Shown piece after piece: positions 57,388-64,000 of a stretch of 64,000 nt of DNA. The DNA comes from Ardenticatenaceae bacterium (GTDB taxonomy: Bacteria; Chloroflexota; Anaerolineae; Promineifilales; Promineifilaceae): positions 55,453 through 119,452 of the forward strand of contig JACKCD010000013.1 in the NCBI GenBank assembly GCA_020634215.1, in the 5' to 3' direction. The notes beneath the pieces were generated by a model. It saw only the letters and a list, made by a program, of their open reading frames with translations, did no database searches and was not told the DNA's origin. Made by a program: the position numbers and the translations under genes. The stretch's first letter is position 1; each line of letters opens with the position of its first letter.

Positions 57388-58548
57388 ATGGTGAAGATTG
57401 ACAATAACTTCCTTCTGGAGACCCTCCGCACGCTGGTGAGCATCAACTCGGTGCTGCCGCATGAGGCAGAGGCGGCGGCGTATTTGGCGGAGGTGGTGCG
57501 CGGGCTGGGGCTGGAGCCGGAGTGGGATGAGGTAGAAGCGGGGCGACCCAATGTGTACACAACGGCCGTTCTTGGCCCCTCCGACCGCTTCCTTGTCTTT
57601 TCCGGCCACCACGACACCGTGGGCGTGGCCCCGGAGTGGGAGACGAATCCGTTTGCGATGGTGGAAAAAAACGGCCGTTTGTACGGCCTCGGCATCTACA
57701 ACATGAAAGCCGGGCTGGCTTGCCAATTGACCGCCATCAAAGCGTTGCTGGAAACCCCCGCGCTGCACGGCAAGCTGGGCAAGCTCGGTTTTGCCGCCAC
57801 CGTTGACCAAGAAGGGGGCAGCATTGGGGCGAAGGCGATGCTCAACACCGCATACGGCCAGTGCGATGCCATGCTCCACGGCGAACATTTTTATGGTGAC
57901 GCGGCCAACGACTATTTGCCGCTGGCGGGGGTGGGCAAGCTGCTCTACAAGCTGACCATTCACGGGCAGGCGGCGCACGGCTTCCGACCATATCAGGGGA
58001 TCAACGCCGTCACCGACGCGGCGCGGATTGAGCTGGCGCTGGCGGATTTGCCGCTGCCAACGCACGAACTGTTTGGGCAAGGCACCGTCTGCACGCTGAA
58101 ATTTGATGGCGGCTATCGGCAGTATGAAATGGTGGTTCCGGCGCGGTGTGAGATGGTGATCAATCGGCTGCTGATGCCGGGGGAGACGCGGGAAACGGCC
58201 GTTTCCGAGCTGCGTACCCTCATTGACCAGCTTGGCCTGGCCTCCACTGTCACCATCGAAACGCCGCCCCCGTTTTTCAACCCGTACTTTTTAGACCAAT
58301 CCACGCCGCTGCTGCCCGTGTTTAACCAGGCTTACGCGCAAGTGGTCGGCCGCCCGCCCCATTTTGCCCCCCACAACGGCATCACCGATGTCAACGTCTT
58401 CACCGCTGAGGGCAACATTCCCACCATCGCCTTTGGCCCCAAGGGATCGCGCCACCACATGGCTGGCGAGTATGTAGAAGCGGGGACGCTGGAGAAGGTG
58501 GCGCGGGTGTATGCGGAAACGGCCGTTTCGTTTTTAAGTAATCGGTAA
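57388..58548 (+). CDS. M20-family metallopeptidase (ArgE/DapE-like) with altered active site
   Basis: A 386-residue M20 protein. The N-terminal metal His is in FSGHHDTVGV (about residue 71), the terminal His in RHHMAGEYVEAGTL (about 363). Where the family has the bridging Asp in (A/S)DMKG it has YNMKAG (Asn, about residue 108), and where it has the Glu-Glu pair of DEE(G) it has DQEGG (Gln at the catalytic-base position, about residue 144); the second Glu is kept. ArgE deacetylates acetylornithine, but argJ, which makes that step unnecessary, follows, so this could be a non-catalytic or repurposed relative. Start at ATG 57388 is uncertain. Confidence 0.78.
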   Translation: MVKIDNNFLLETLRTLVSINSVLPHEAEAAAYLAEVVRGLGLEPEWDEVEAGRPNVYTTAVLGPSDRFLVFSGHHDTVGVAPEWETNPFAMVEKNGRLYGLGIYNMKAGLACQLTAIKALLETPALHGKLGKLGFAATVDQEGGSIGAKAMLNTAYGQCDAMLHGEHFYGDAANDYLPLAGVGKLLYKLTIHGQAAHGFRPYQGINAVTDAARIELALADLPLPTHELFGQGTVCTLKFDGGYRQYEMVVPARCEMVINRLLMPGETRETAVSELRTLIDQLGLASTVTIETPPPFFNPYFLDQSTPLLPVFNQAYAQVVGRPPHFAPHNGITDVNVFTAEGNIPTIAFGPKGSRHHMAGEYVEAGTLEKVARVYAETAVSFLSNR

Positions 58549-58606
58549 TCGGTAATCGGTAATCAGTGGGAATCACTGATAACTGTTTACCGATTACTGA
58601 TTACCG
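58537..58606. repeat. GTAATCG heptad hairpin
   Basis: Left array (AAGTAATCGGTAATCGG and on) encodes the end and stop of the M20 gene (FLSNR); right array inverted (GATAACTGTTTACCGATTAC). Confidence 0.85.
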
Positions 58607-58620
58607 AAATAAGGAGAGCG

Positions 58621-59838
58621 ATGAAAGTTATCAAGGATGGAACTGTCACCACCGCCAAAGGGTTTTTGGCGGCGGCGGCGACGTGTGGGATTAAGCAGTC
58701 GGGCAAGCCGGATATTTCGCTGGTTGCCAGCGCGACGGATTGCACGGCGGCGGGTGTGTTTACGCTGAACCAGGTGGCGGCGGCACCCGTGCTGCTGGAC
58801 AAAGCGACGTTGGCGGAAAACCAAACGGCCGTTCGTGCCGTCCTCACCAACTCTGGCAACGCCAACGCCAGCACCGGCGAGCCGGGCATGGTGAATGCGC
58901 GGCAGATGCAAGCGTGGACGGCCGAGGCGTTGGGCTGTCAGGCTAATCAGGTGCTAATCATGTCAACCGGGGTGATTGGGCAGCAGTTGCCAATGGCGAA
59001 GGTGGCAGTAGGGGTCAAAACGGCCGTTTCTGCCCTTTCCCCCGATAGCGGTATGGCCGCCACCCAGGCCATCATGACCACCGACCTTGTTGCCAAGCAT
59101 TTGGCCGTTGAAGTGGAACTGGCAGGTGGCATTGTCACCATTGGCGGCATGGCCAAGGGGTCGGGGATGATCCACCCCAACATGGCGACGATGCTGGGGG
59201 TGGTGACGACGGATGCGGCGGTGGAGGCGGGGCTTTTGCAGCAAATGCTGCGCGTAGCCAACAACCACAGCTTCAACCGCATCACCGTAGATGGCGACAC
59301 CAGTACCAACGACACCGTGATTTTGCTGGCAAACGGGGCCAGTGGCGTGGCGATTGATGCCAACAACGCGGCGGCGTTTCAGGCGGCACTGACCCACGTT
59401 TGCACCGAGCTTGCCAAAATGATTGTGCGCGATGGCGAAGGGGCCAGCAAATTTGTGGAAATTCAGGTGACGGGTGCGCCCAGCGAAACCGCCGCCCACG
59501 CCGTTGCTCAAACCATCGCTACCTCGCCGTTGGTCAAGACGGCGTTTGCGGGTAGTGATCCAAACTGGGGGCGCATTTTAGCTGCGGCCGGCCGCGCCGG
59601 AGTCACATTTGATCAATACCAAACGGGGCTGTGGATTGGCGTTGAGGATGCGAATGGGCTACAGTTGGTCAAGGATGGCACCCCCACGGGCTACGCCGAA
59701 GCCGATGCCGCCGCCATTTTTGCTGCACCCAGCTTTGTCATTCGCCTCGATCTTGGTTGCGGTGATGCCGCCACAACGATGTGGACGACTGACCTGACGC
59801 ATGGTTATATTACAATCAACGCTGATTATCGGACGTGA
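58621..59838 (+). CDS. argJ: Bifunctional ornithine acetyltransferase/N-acetylglutamate synthase
   Basis: A 405-residue enzyme that recycles the acetyl group from acetylornithine to glutamate. GFLAAAATCGIKQSGKPDISLVAS is the N-terminus, IMSTGVIGQQLP is typical, and the autocleavage KGSGMIHPNMATMLGVVTTD has the nucleophile Thr at MATMLG (residue ~191). Later motifs NNHSFNRITVDGDTSTNDTV and AGSDPNWGRILAAAGR complete the fold. AAGGAGA precedes the start. It makes ArgE and ArgA largely dispensable, which bears on the unusual M20 protein before it. Confidence 0.95.
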   Translation: MKVIKDGTVTTAKGFLAAAATCGIKQSGKPDISLVASATDCTAAGVFTLNQVAAAPVLLDKATLAENQTAVRAVLTNSGNANASTGEPGMVNARQMQAWTAEALGCQANQVLIMSTGVIGQQLPMAKVAVGVKTAVSALSPDSGMAATQAIMTTDLVAKHLAVEVELAGGIVTIGGMAKGSGMIHPNMATMLGVVTTDAAVEAGLLQQMLRVANNHSFNRITVDGDTSTNDTVILLANGASGVAIDANNAAAFQAALTHVCTELAKMIVRDGEGASKFVEIQVTGAPSETAAHAVAQTIATSPLVKTAFAGSDPNWGRILAAAGRAGVTFDQYQTGLWIGVEDANGLQLVKDGTPTGYAEADAAAIFAAPSFVIRLDLGCGDAATTMWTTDLTHGYITINADYRT

Positions 59839-59841
59839 AAG

Positions 59842-59893
59842 GGTTATTCGTTAATGGTTAGTAGGAATAACCAATAACCAATAACCAAAAACC
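59842..59893. repeat. AATAACC heptad hairpin
   Basis: GGTTATTCGTTAATGGTTAG and the inverted AATAACCAATAACCAATAACC units, ending just before the small membrane protein. Confidence 0.8.
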
Positions 59894-59895
59894 TT

Positions 59896-60108
59896 ATGCT
59901 TATTGACTACATTCTCAACACCTTGATTTTGGCCTACGGCCTCTACACCCTGTTTGGCCTTATCTTCAAACCCGATTTTTATTGGAACAGCCGCCGCCTG
60001 ACGCGAGCGCGGAACCTGGTGGGGGACAAGACGACGGTGTGGATGTATACCTTTGTCGGGGTTGTGATGATTGCTGTTGCCTTGTGGGCGTTTTTTATTC
60101 GTGGGTAA
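59896..60108 (+). CDS. Small two-helix membrane protein
   Basis: A 70-residue protein with two hydrophobic helices (YILNTLILAYGLYTLFGLIF and MYTFVGVVMIAVALWAFFI) around a basic loop (WNSRRLTRARNLVGDKTT). No family recognised, though this two-helix shape is common. It lies within the arg operon between argJ and argH but has no evident arginine role. No good ribosome site; the repeat runs up to the start. Confidence 0.6.
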   Translation: MLIDYILNTLILAYGLYTLFGLIFKPDFYWNSRRLTRARNLVGDKTTVWMYTFVGVVMIAVALWAFFIRG

Positions 60109-60115
60109 AAAAATC

Positions 60116-60185
60116 AGGGATTGGAGATTGGAGATTGGAGATTAACGGCTCCTAATCTCCAATCTCCAATCTCCCAATCTCTTCC
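60116..60185. repeat. GATTGGA heptad hairpin before argH
   Basis: GATTGGAGATTGGAGATTGG array and inverted CTAATCTCCAATCTCCAATC array; fills the gap to argH. Confidence 0.85.
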
Positions 60186-60188
60186 ATT

Positions 60189-61571
60189 ATGAGCAAACTA
60201 TGGGGCGGACGGTTTAGCCGCCAAATTGACGAACTGGTACACCATTTTAATGAAAGCCTGACCTTCGACCGGCGGCTGTATGATGAGGACATTAACGGCA
60301 GCGTGGCTTGGGCGCGGGGGCTGGTGGGGGCGGGGGTGCTGACGGCCGACGAAGCGGAAACGATTGTGGCCGGGCTGGAGCAGGTGCGTGATGAGTTTGA
60401 TAGCGGCACGTTTGTTTATGAGCCGGCCGACGAGGACATTCATTCAGCGGTGGAGCGGCGGCTGACGGAGCTGATTGGCCCGGTGGGGGGCAAGCTGCAT
60501 ACGGGGCGCAGCCGCAATGACCAGGTGGCGACAGATTTCCGACTGTGGGTGATGCGGGCGTGTGATGAGCTGGACGGCCATTTGCAGCAATTGCAGCAGG
60601 CGTTGGTGGGCAGTGCCGAGGCGCATTTGCACGTTCCTTTGCCGGGCTATACCCATTTGCAGCACGCCCAGCCGATTACGTGGGGGCATTGGGCGCTGTC
60701 CCACTTTTGGCCGCTGGCGCGGGATCGGGAGCGGTTGGGGCAGGCAAGGGGAAGAACGGCCGTTTCTCCTCTCGGTGCCGCTGCTTTGGCTGGCTGTGCC
60801 TTTCCCATTGACCGCGACGGGCTGGCACAGGCGTTGGGCTTTGAAGGCATCACTCCCAACAGCTTGGATGCCGTCTCCGACCGTGACTTTGTGGCTGATT
60901 TTCTTTACGTGGCAGCGATGATTGGGCTGCACATGAGCCGCATTTCCGAGCAGTTAATTCTCTACTCCACGGCCGAATTTCGCTTTGTGCGGATTGACGA
61001 TGGCTACAGCACCGGCTCCAGCATTATGCCGCAGAAAAAGAATGCCGATACGCTGGAGTTGACGCGGGGAAAAAGCGGCCGTTTGTTGGGGAACTTGGCC
61101 GGGATGCTGGCAACGCTCAAGGGACTGCCCTCTACCTATGATAAAGATTTGCAGGAAGACAAGGAGCCGGTTTTTGATGCCTTCGACACCCTTTGCGTGG
61201 TGTTGCCGGTGATGGCAGGGTTGATTGACACGCTGACTATCAACCCGCAGCACATGGCGGTGCAGCTTGAGTCAGGGCTATTGGCGACCGATTTGGCCGA
61301 TTATTTGGCGAAAAAGGGGATGCCGTTCCGCGAAGCCCACGGCGTGGTAGGGCGCATTGTGCGGCTGGCTGAGGAACGCGGGGTAGAAATCACCGCGCTG
61401 TCGCTGGGCGATCTACAGCAGGTGAACCCCACGTTTCAAGCCGATGTGGTCAGTGTGCTAGATGTCAAGGCATCGCTGGCAAGCCGTGCCGTGCCGGGTG
61501 GCACTGCCCCAGAAGCATTGGCAGCACAGCTTCAAGCTGCCAAGGAAGCCTGTGGCTTTAACGCTGCCTAA
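60189..61571 (+). CDS. argH: Argininosuccinate lyase
   Basis: A 460-residue last-step enzyme making arginine and fumarate. LWGGRFSRQIDELVHHFNESL begins the protein; AGRSRNDQV-type HTGRSRNDQVATDFRL (about 99), PGYTHLQHAQPITWGHW (catalytic His about 156), and the flexible GSSIMPQKKNADTLEL signature (about 277) are all present. The usual PD after KKN is AD, a small change. It ends the operon; the stop is followed by a convergent small gene. Confidence 0.95.
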   Translation: MSKLWGGRFSRQIDELVHHFNESLTFDRRLYDEDINGSVAWARGLVGAGVLTADEAETIVAGLEQVRDEFDSGTFVYEPADEDIHSAVERRLTELIGPVGGKLHTGRSRNDQVATDFRLWVMRACDELDGHLQQLQQALVGSAEAHLHVPLPGYTHLQHAQPITWGHWALSHFWPLARDRERLGQARGRTAVSPLGAAALAGCAFPIDRDGLAQALGFEGITPNSLDAVSDRDFVADFLYVAAMIGLHMSRISEQLILYSTAEFRFVRIDDGYSTGSSIMPQKKNADTLELTRGKSGRLLGNLAGMLATLKGLPSTYDKDLQEDKEPVFDAFDTLCVVLPVMAGLIDTLTINPQHMAVQLESGLLATDLADYLAKKGMPFREAHGVVGRIVRLAEERGVEITALSLGDLQQVNPTFQADVVSVLDVKASLASRAVPGGTAPEALAAQLQAAKEACGFNAA

Positions 61572-61586
61572 CGCCTTGATCTGTTT

Positions 61587-61832
61587 TTAAGCTGGGGCGG
61601 CCGCGCTGGTCGCCTCTTTAGCCGTTTGATATTCACGCCACGCTTGGTTAAAAGCAAGCACATGAACTAGTTCGCCATGCCGGGTGATAATGTCGGCCCA
61701 CTTTTTGTGTTCATCGTTATTGCGCCGAGGCACATAGGCGGGTTCCAATTTGGTCATTATTTGCGCCAATTTGCCGATAGCATCTTGGCGCTCCATTTGC
61801 TTGAGCAACCAGGCTTTAAACGTTAATTCCAT
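61587..61832 (-). CDS. YozE-like (SAM-like fold) small protein
   Basis: An 81-residue helical protein. TFKAWLLKQMERQDAIGKLAQIM resembles the YozE motif (FxxWLxxQxxRDDxIGDLAxD). The start at 61832 has AAAGGAG 8-9 bases upstream. Function unknown; a low-complexity Ala-rich tail ends it. Convergent with argH. Confidence 0.65.
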   Translation of the reverse strand: MELTFKAWLLKQMERQDAIGKLAQIMTKLEPAYVPRRNNDEHKKWADIITRHGELVHVLAFNQAWREYQTAKEATSAAAPA

Positions 61833-61950
61833 TTGTACAGCTCCTTTGAAAACTAAAACGTGGGTGAATATCAAGGGTCTTGTAGCCGAGCTTTCCATCG
61901 CTTGCCCTTCAGCCGTGAACGAGACTTAGAACCCTCGGCTATGTAATGGG

Positions 61951-63180
61951 CTAGGCATAAACAAGCTCTGCCTGCTCTTGGCTTTCGTTGAGAGTGGTTG
62001 CCGACTGTCCCCGCTGCCAAATCCACTCCATTTCTTCATGTTGGCTTAGCCGTCGCTGGCTAAGCGCCAGCCGCTGACGCTCCGGCTCGATGCGAAGAAT
62101 CCGAGCCAAAACAATGTCACCAGAGGTAAGCACATCTTGCGGTTCAAAACCATGCATGCCACGTATTTCGCTGGTGTGAATCAGACCTTCAATCCCTTCG
62201 CCCACAAGGACAAAGGCACCGAAGTCGGCAACATTAGTTACAACCCCTTCAATGGTCTCGCCAGGAGCGTGCTTTTGGGCAAATAGCTCCCAAGGGCTTT
62301 CTAAGACCGCTTTTCGGCTGAGGCTTATCCTTTCTTTCTTCATGTCCACGGATTTGATGAGCACATCTACTTCCATGCCGGGCTTTAAATATTGGGCAGG
62401 GTCATCTACGTGTTCCCAGGCGATCTCTGAAATGTGAATGAGACCCTCAATGCCATCGAGGTCAACAAATGCACCAAACTTGACCAGATTGGTCACATGG
62501 CCGGTGATGAGTTCCCCTTCTTGTCGCTTTAGCTGTAGTAGACGTTGCTTTCGCTGTTCTTGATGCGCTTTTTTGGCTGAAAGCACCAGGCGGCGGTCTT
62601 GTTGGTTGACTTCAATAACCTGCATGGGCAGTTCTTGGCCCACTAGCTTGGCCTTGCGCGACGCTAATTGGCGAGGATTGTAAATATTTTGCAATTCTGG
62701 CACATGGGACGTGGGGGCAAAGCCTTGCAAATGGCCGAAAGCAACCAAGATGCCCCCTTTGTTATGCCCAACTACTTTTAGGGTGAGCAAATCTTTATTG
62801 GCTAAATGCTCTTGGGCGCAAAGCCAATCTTGGTATTCTAGCCCCTTGTTCAAAGAAACAAGCAGTTCTTCATTGTCCACCGGGGTACGCAAGACGTAGA
62901 GCGTGACCTCATCGCCGGTTGCAAGTTGCTGTAGTTCGTCTTCGGCAAGTTCAGCGATGTCTTGCGGGGGAACAACGGCCGTTCTTTTGGCATCAACATC
63001 GGCCAAAATGCTGTTTTGGTCTATCCGCAAGATTTTGCCTGTAACATATTGGCCTCTGTGCATCGGTTCTGGTTCGTAGTCAGCCAGAAGCTCAGCAAAG
63101 GTAGCAGGGTGTTTAGGAACGCCATTGGTTGGTTGTAGGTGGTTATGAGCATGATCGAACAAAGTATTTTCAGTAAGCAT
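61951..63180 (-). CDS. Second four-domain S1 RNA-binding protein
   Basis: A 409-residue paralogue of the S1 protein at 49740-50891. Four S1 domains: RGQYVTGKILRIDQNSILADVDAKRTAVV (about 42), KDLLTLKVVGHNKGGILVAFGHLQGFAP (about 128), EGELITGHVTNLVKFGAFVDLDGIEGLIHISE (about 226) and GETIEGVVTNVADFGAFVLVGEGIEGLIHTSE (about 311). A divergent N-terminal 40 residues and a C-terminal tail distinguish it. AAGGAG lies 4-5 bases before the ATG. Role probably in translation initiation of structured mRNAs, perhaps specialised. Confidence 0.86.
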   Translation of the reverse strand: MLTENTLFDHAHNHLQPTNGVPKHPATFAELLADYEPEPMHRGQYVTGKILRIDQNSILADVDAKRTAVVPPQDIAELAEDELQQLATGDEVTLYVLRTPVDNEELLVSLNKGLEYQDWLCAQEHLANKDLLTLKVVGHNKGGILVAFGHLQGFAPTSHVPELQNIYNPRQLASRKAKLVGQELPMQVIEVNQQDRRLVLSAKKAHQEQRKQRLLQLKRQEGELITGHVTNLVKFGAFVDLDGIEGLIHISEIAWEHVDDPAQYLKPGMEVDVLIKSVDMKKERISLSRKAVLESPWELFAQKHAPGETIEGVVTNVADFGAFVLVGEGIEGLIHTSEIRGMHGFEPQDVLTSGDIVLARILRIEPERQRLALSQRRLSQHEEMEWIWQRGQSATTLNESQEQAELVYA

Positions 63181-64000
63181 TTTACTCCTTATGACTTGGG
63201 GTTTGCTCCTGGCAAATAAAGGGGAACAAACGCATGGTTAGTTAATTGGTTTTGGTACACATGCATGAGGATAAGCCGATTGCTGCCCGACGCTTGTGAC
63301 AAACGGCCGTTCTACAAAAAAGTATCTTTTAGAACCAGTCAGGGATGATGCTGGTAGGGGATGCCTTTCTCAGGCAATGTGGTGAAAAATGGGCAAATGC
63401 AATGCAGCCTGCACTGCTTTAAACCAGTTAGGTGGGTTGGGGTCAAGATGTTGTCAAGCATGTGTGACTATACCGTAACATATTGAGAACGCGCCTGTCA
63501 ATAAAAGCAAGCTTTTTAACGGCCGTTTAACCCCTTTCTATGGCATTGCTAACGTTTGTGAAAACGGCCGTTTTGCTCAACCTCCTTTGCCTTACCCTGC
63601 TTCACCCTGCCGCTGGTGCTGGCTGACCCGGTTCTCGGCCGATTAGACCGCGTATAGCATCAGCCAATAACGCCTCCATCTGTGCGTAACCCGGTTTTCC
63701 CTAACCCTTCATTGAAACTCCCAACAAACTTCTGTATACTGCCCGCCATCGTTTATTGTTTAGCGCAAATTTATCATGCACGGTTGTCACGCAAACCGGC
63801 AAATTCAACCCTATGCCATCAATACTGCCCGTTTTCATACAGAGTTCCAGACCCCTGTCAAGCCTCAATCCCATTTTCCGAGTACAATCCCTGTCATCTT
63901 TTGCTAAGGCTTTTTCATAAAATCACGGTCCCCATTTCAGCCAAAAAAGCCGTGCGCCAAGGCCAAAAATACCACTCTTTCGGAACATGTATTGACTGGT
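63181..64000. other. 820-bp region with no recognised gene
   Basis: I see three AACGGCCGTT copies (63302, 63518 and 63563) but no gene, RNA or long hairpin I can support. It should contain the S1 gene promoter on the minus strand; a TTGACA (63496-63501 complement) is the best -35 candidate but its -10 is poor. Confidence 0.4.

Larger units (their letters stand above)
2947..63572. repeat. Dispersed 10-bp palindrome AACGGCCGTT, about 85-90 copies
   Basis: Exact copies occur on average every 700-750 bp from 2947 to 63572, nearly all inside genes and on no fixed strand because it is palindromic. Typical translations are TAV, NGR and KRPF. The first 2.9 kb has none, and several long, conserved genes (sdhA, most of clpC, the S1 gene, the ABC binding protein, the GH4 gene) have none or one. 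The centre CGGCCG is the EagI site. Confidence 0.9.

Overview
The window looks like a chromosomal segment of a filamentous-type Chloroflexota bacterium, most likely Anaerolineae-like. This is an inference from gene content: an FHA/Ser-Thr kinase cluster, DUF6391 and DUF2203 proteins, a bacterial SUI1 protein, PSCyt1-like cytochrome repeats, SdhCDAB and four-domain S1 proteins. I see no rRNA, tRNA, CRISPR array or complete insertion sequence. Two genome-wide signatures dominate. One is a 10-bp palindrome, AACGGCCGTT, present at about 85-90 exact copies by eye, mostly inside genes, where it reads as T-A-V, N-G-R or K-R-P-F. The other is a set of short intergenic hairpins built from inverted arrays of 7-bp tandem repeats; they fill most gaps between genes and often supply the stop codon.

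Layout. 1-2.4 kb: VOC fragment, truncated pirin, deazaflavin-type oxidoreductase, and YceI divergent from a TetR regulator with clear operators. 2.5-8.5 kb: acetyltransferase, LysM protein, tandem Nudix protein, small membrane protein, MurE-like ligase, DUF6391 protein. 8.6-11.3 kb: a MITE-like element, an SF1 helicase and SUI1. 11.3-15.6 kb: a minus-strand signalling operon (FHA-zinc ribbon, FHA-flavoprotein fusion, membrane protein, Ser/Thr kinase). 15.8-17.5 kb: acetyltransferase and Ldh-type dehydrogenase. 17.6-28.5 kb: a galactoside utilisation region (LacI regulator, ABC permeases and binding protein, GH4 glycosidase, GalT) interrupted by an ASPIC/VCBS protein, a membrane protein, DUF2442 and a BrnTA toxin-antitoxin pair. 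28.5-34.4 kb: PQQ-like propeller lipoprotein and a 1542-residue cytochrome with eight tandem single-haem domains plus two C-terminal haem domains. 34.5-40.1 kb: orphan ABC ATPase, IscA-type protein, DUF2203, sdhCDAB. 40.3-46.7 kb: acetyltransferase, SpoIIIAA/R3H ATPase, tmk, FmdB-type protein, gmk, lactate permease. 46.8-52.7 kb: clpC, an S1 protein, SRP RNA and a 3D-domain cell-wall protein. 52.7-61.6 kb: an arginine operon argC-argB-argD(disrupted)-argA/GNAT-M20-argJ-orf-argH. 61.6-63.2 kb: YozE-like protein and a second S1 protein; the last 0.8 kb has no recognisable gene.

The most novel points are in or near the arginine operon. Upstream of argC there is a TTGACA promoter, a 25-codon leader peptide with five arginine codons in six, and three competing RNA segments ending in a strong terminator: a complete trp-style attenuator apparently sensing arginine. 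Inside the operon argD is broken by two small deletions across its PLP-binding motif and by insertion of one of the heptad hairpins, and the M20 peptidase has Asn and Gln in place of the usual bridging Asp and catalytic Glu. Other candidates are the tandem-haem cytochrome, the FHA-flavoprotein/kinase cluster and the HIP1-like palindrome.
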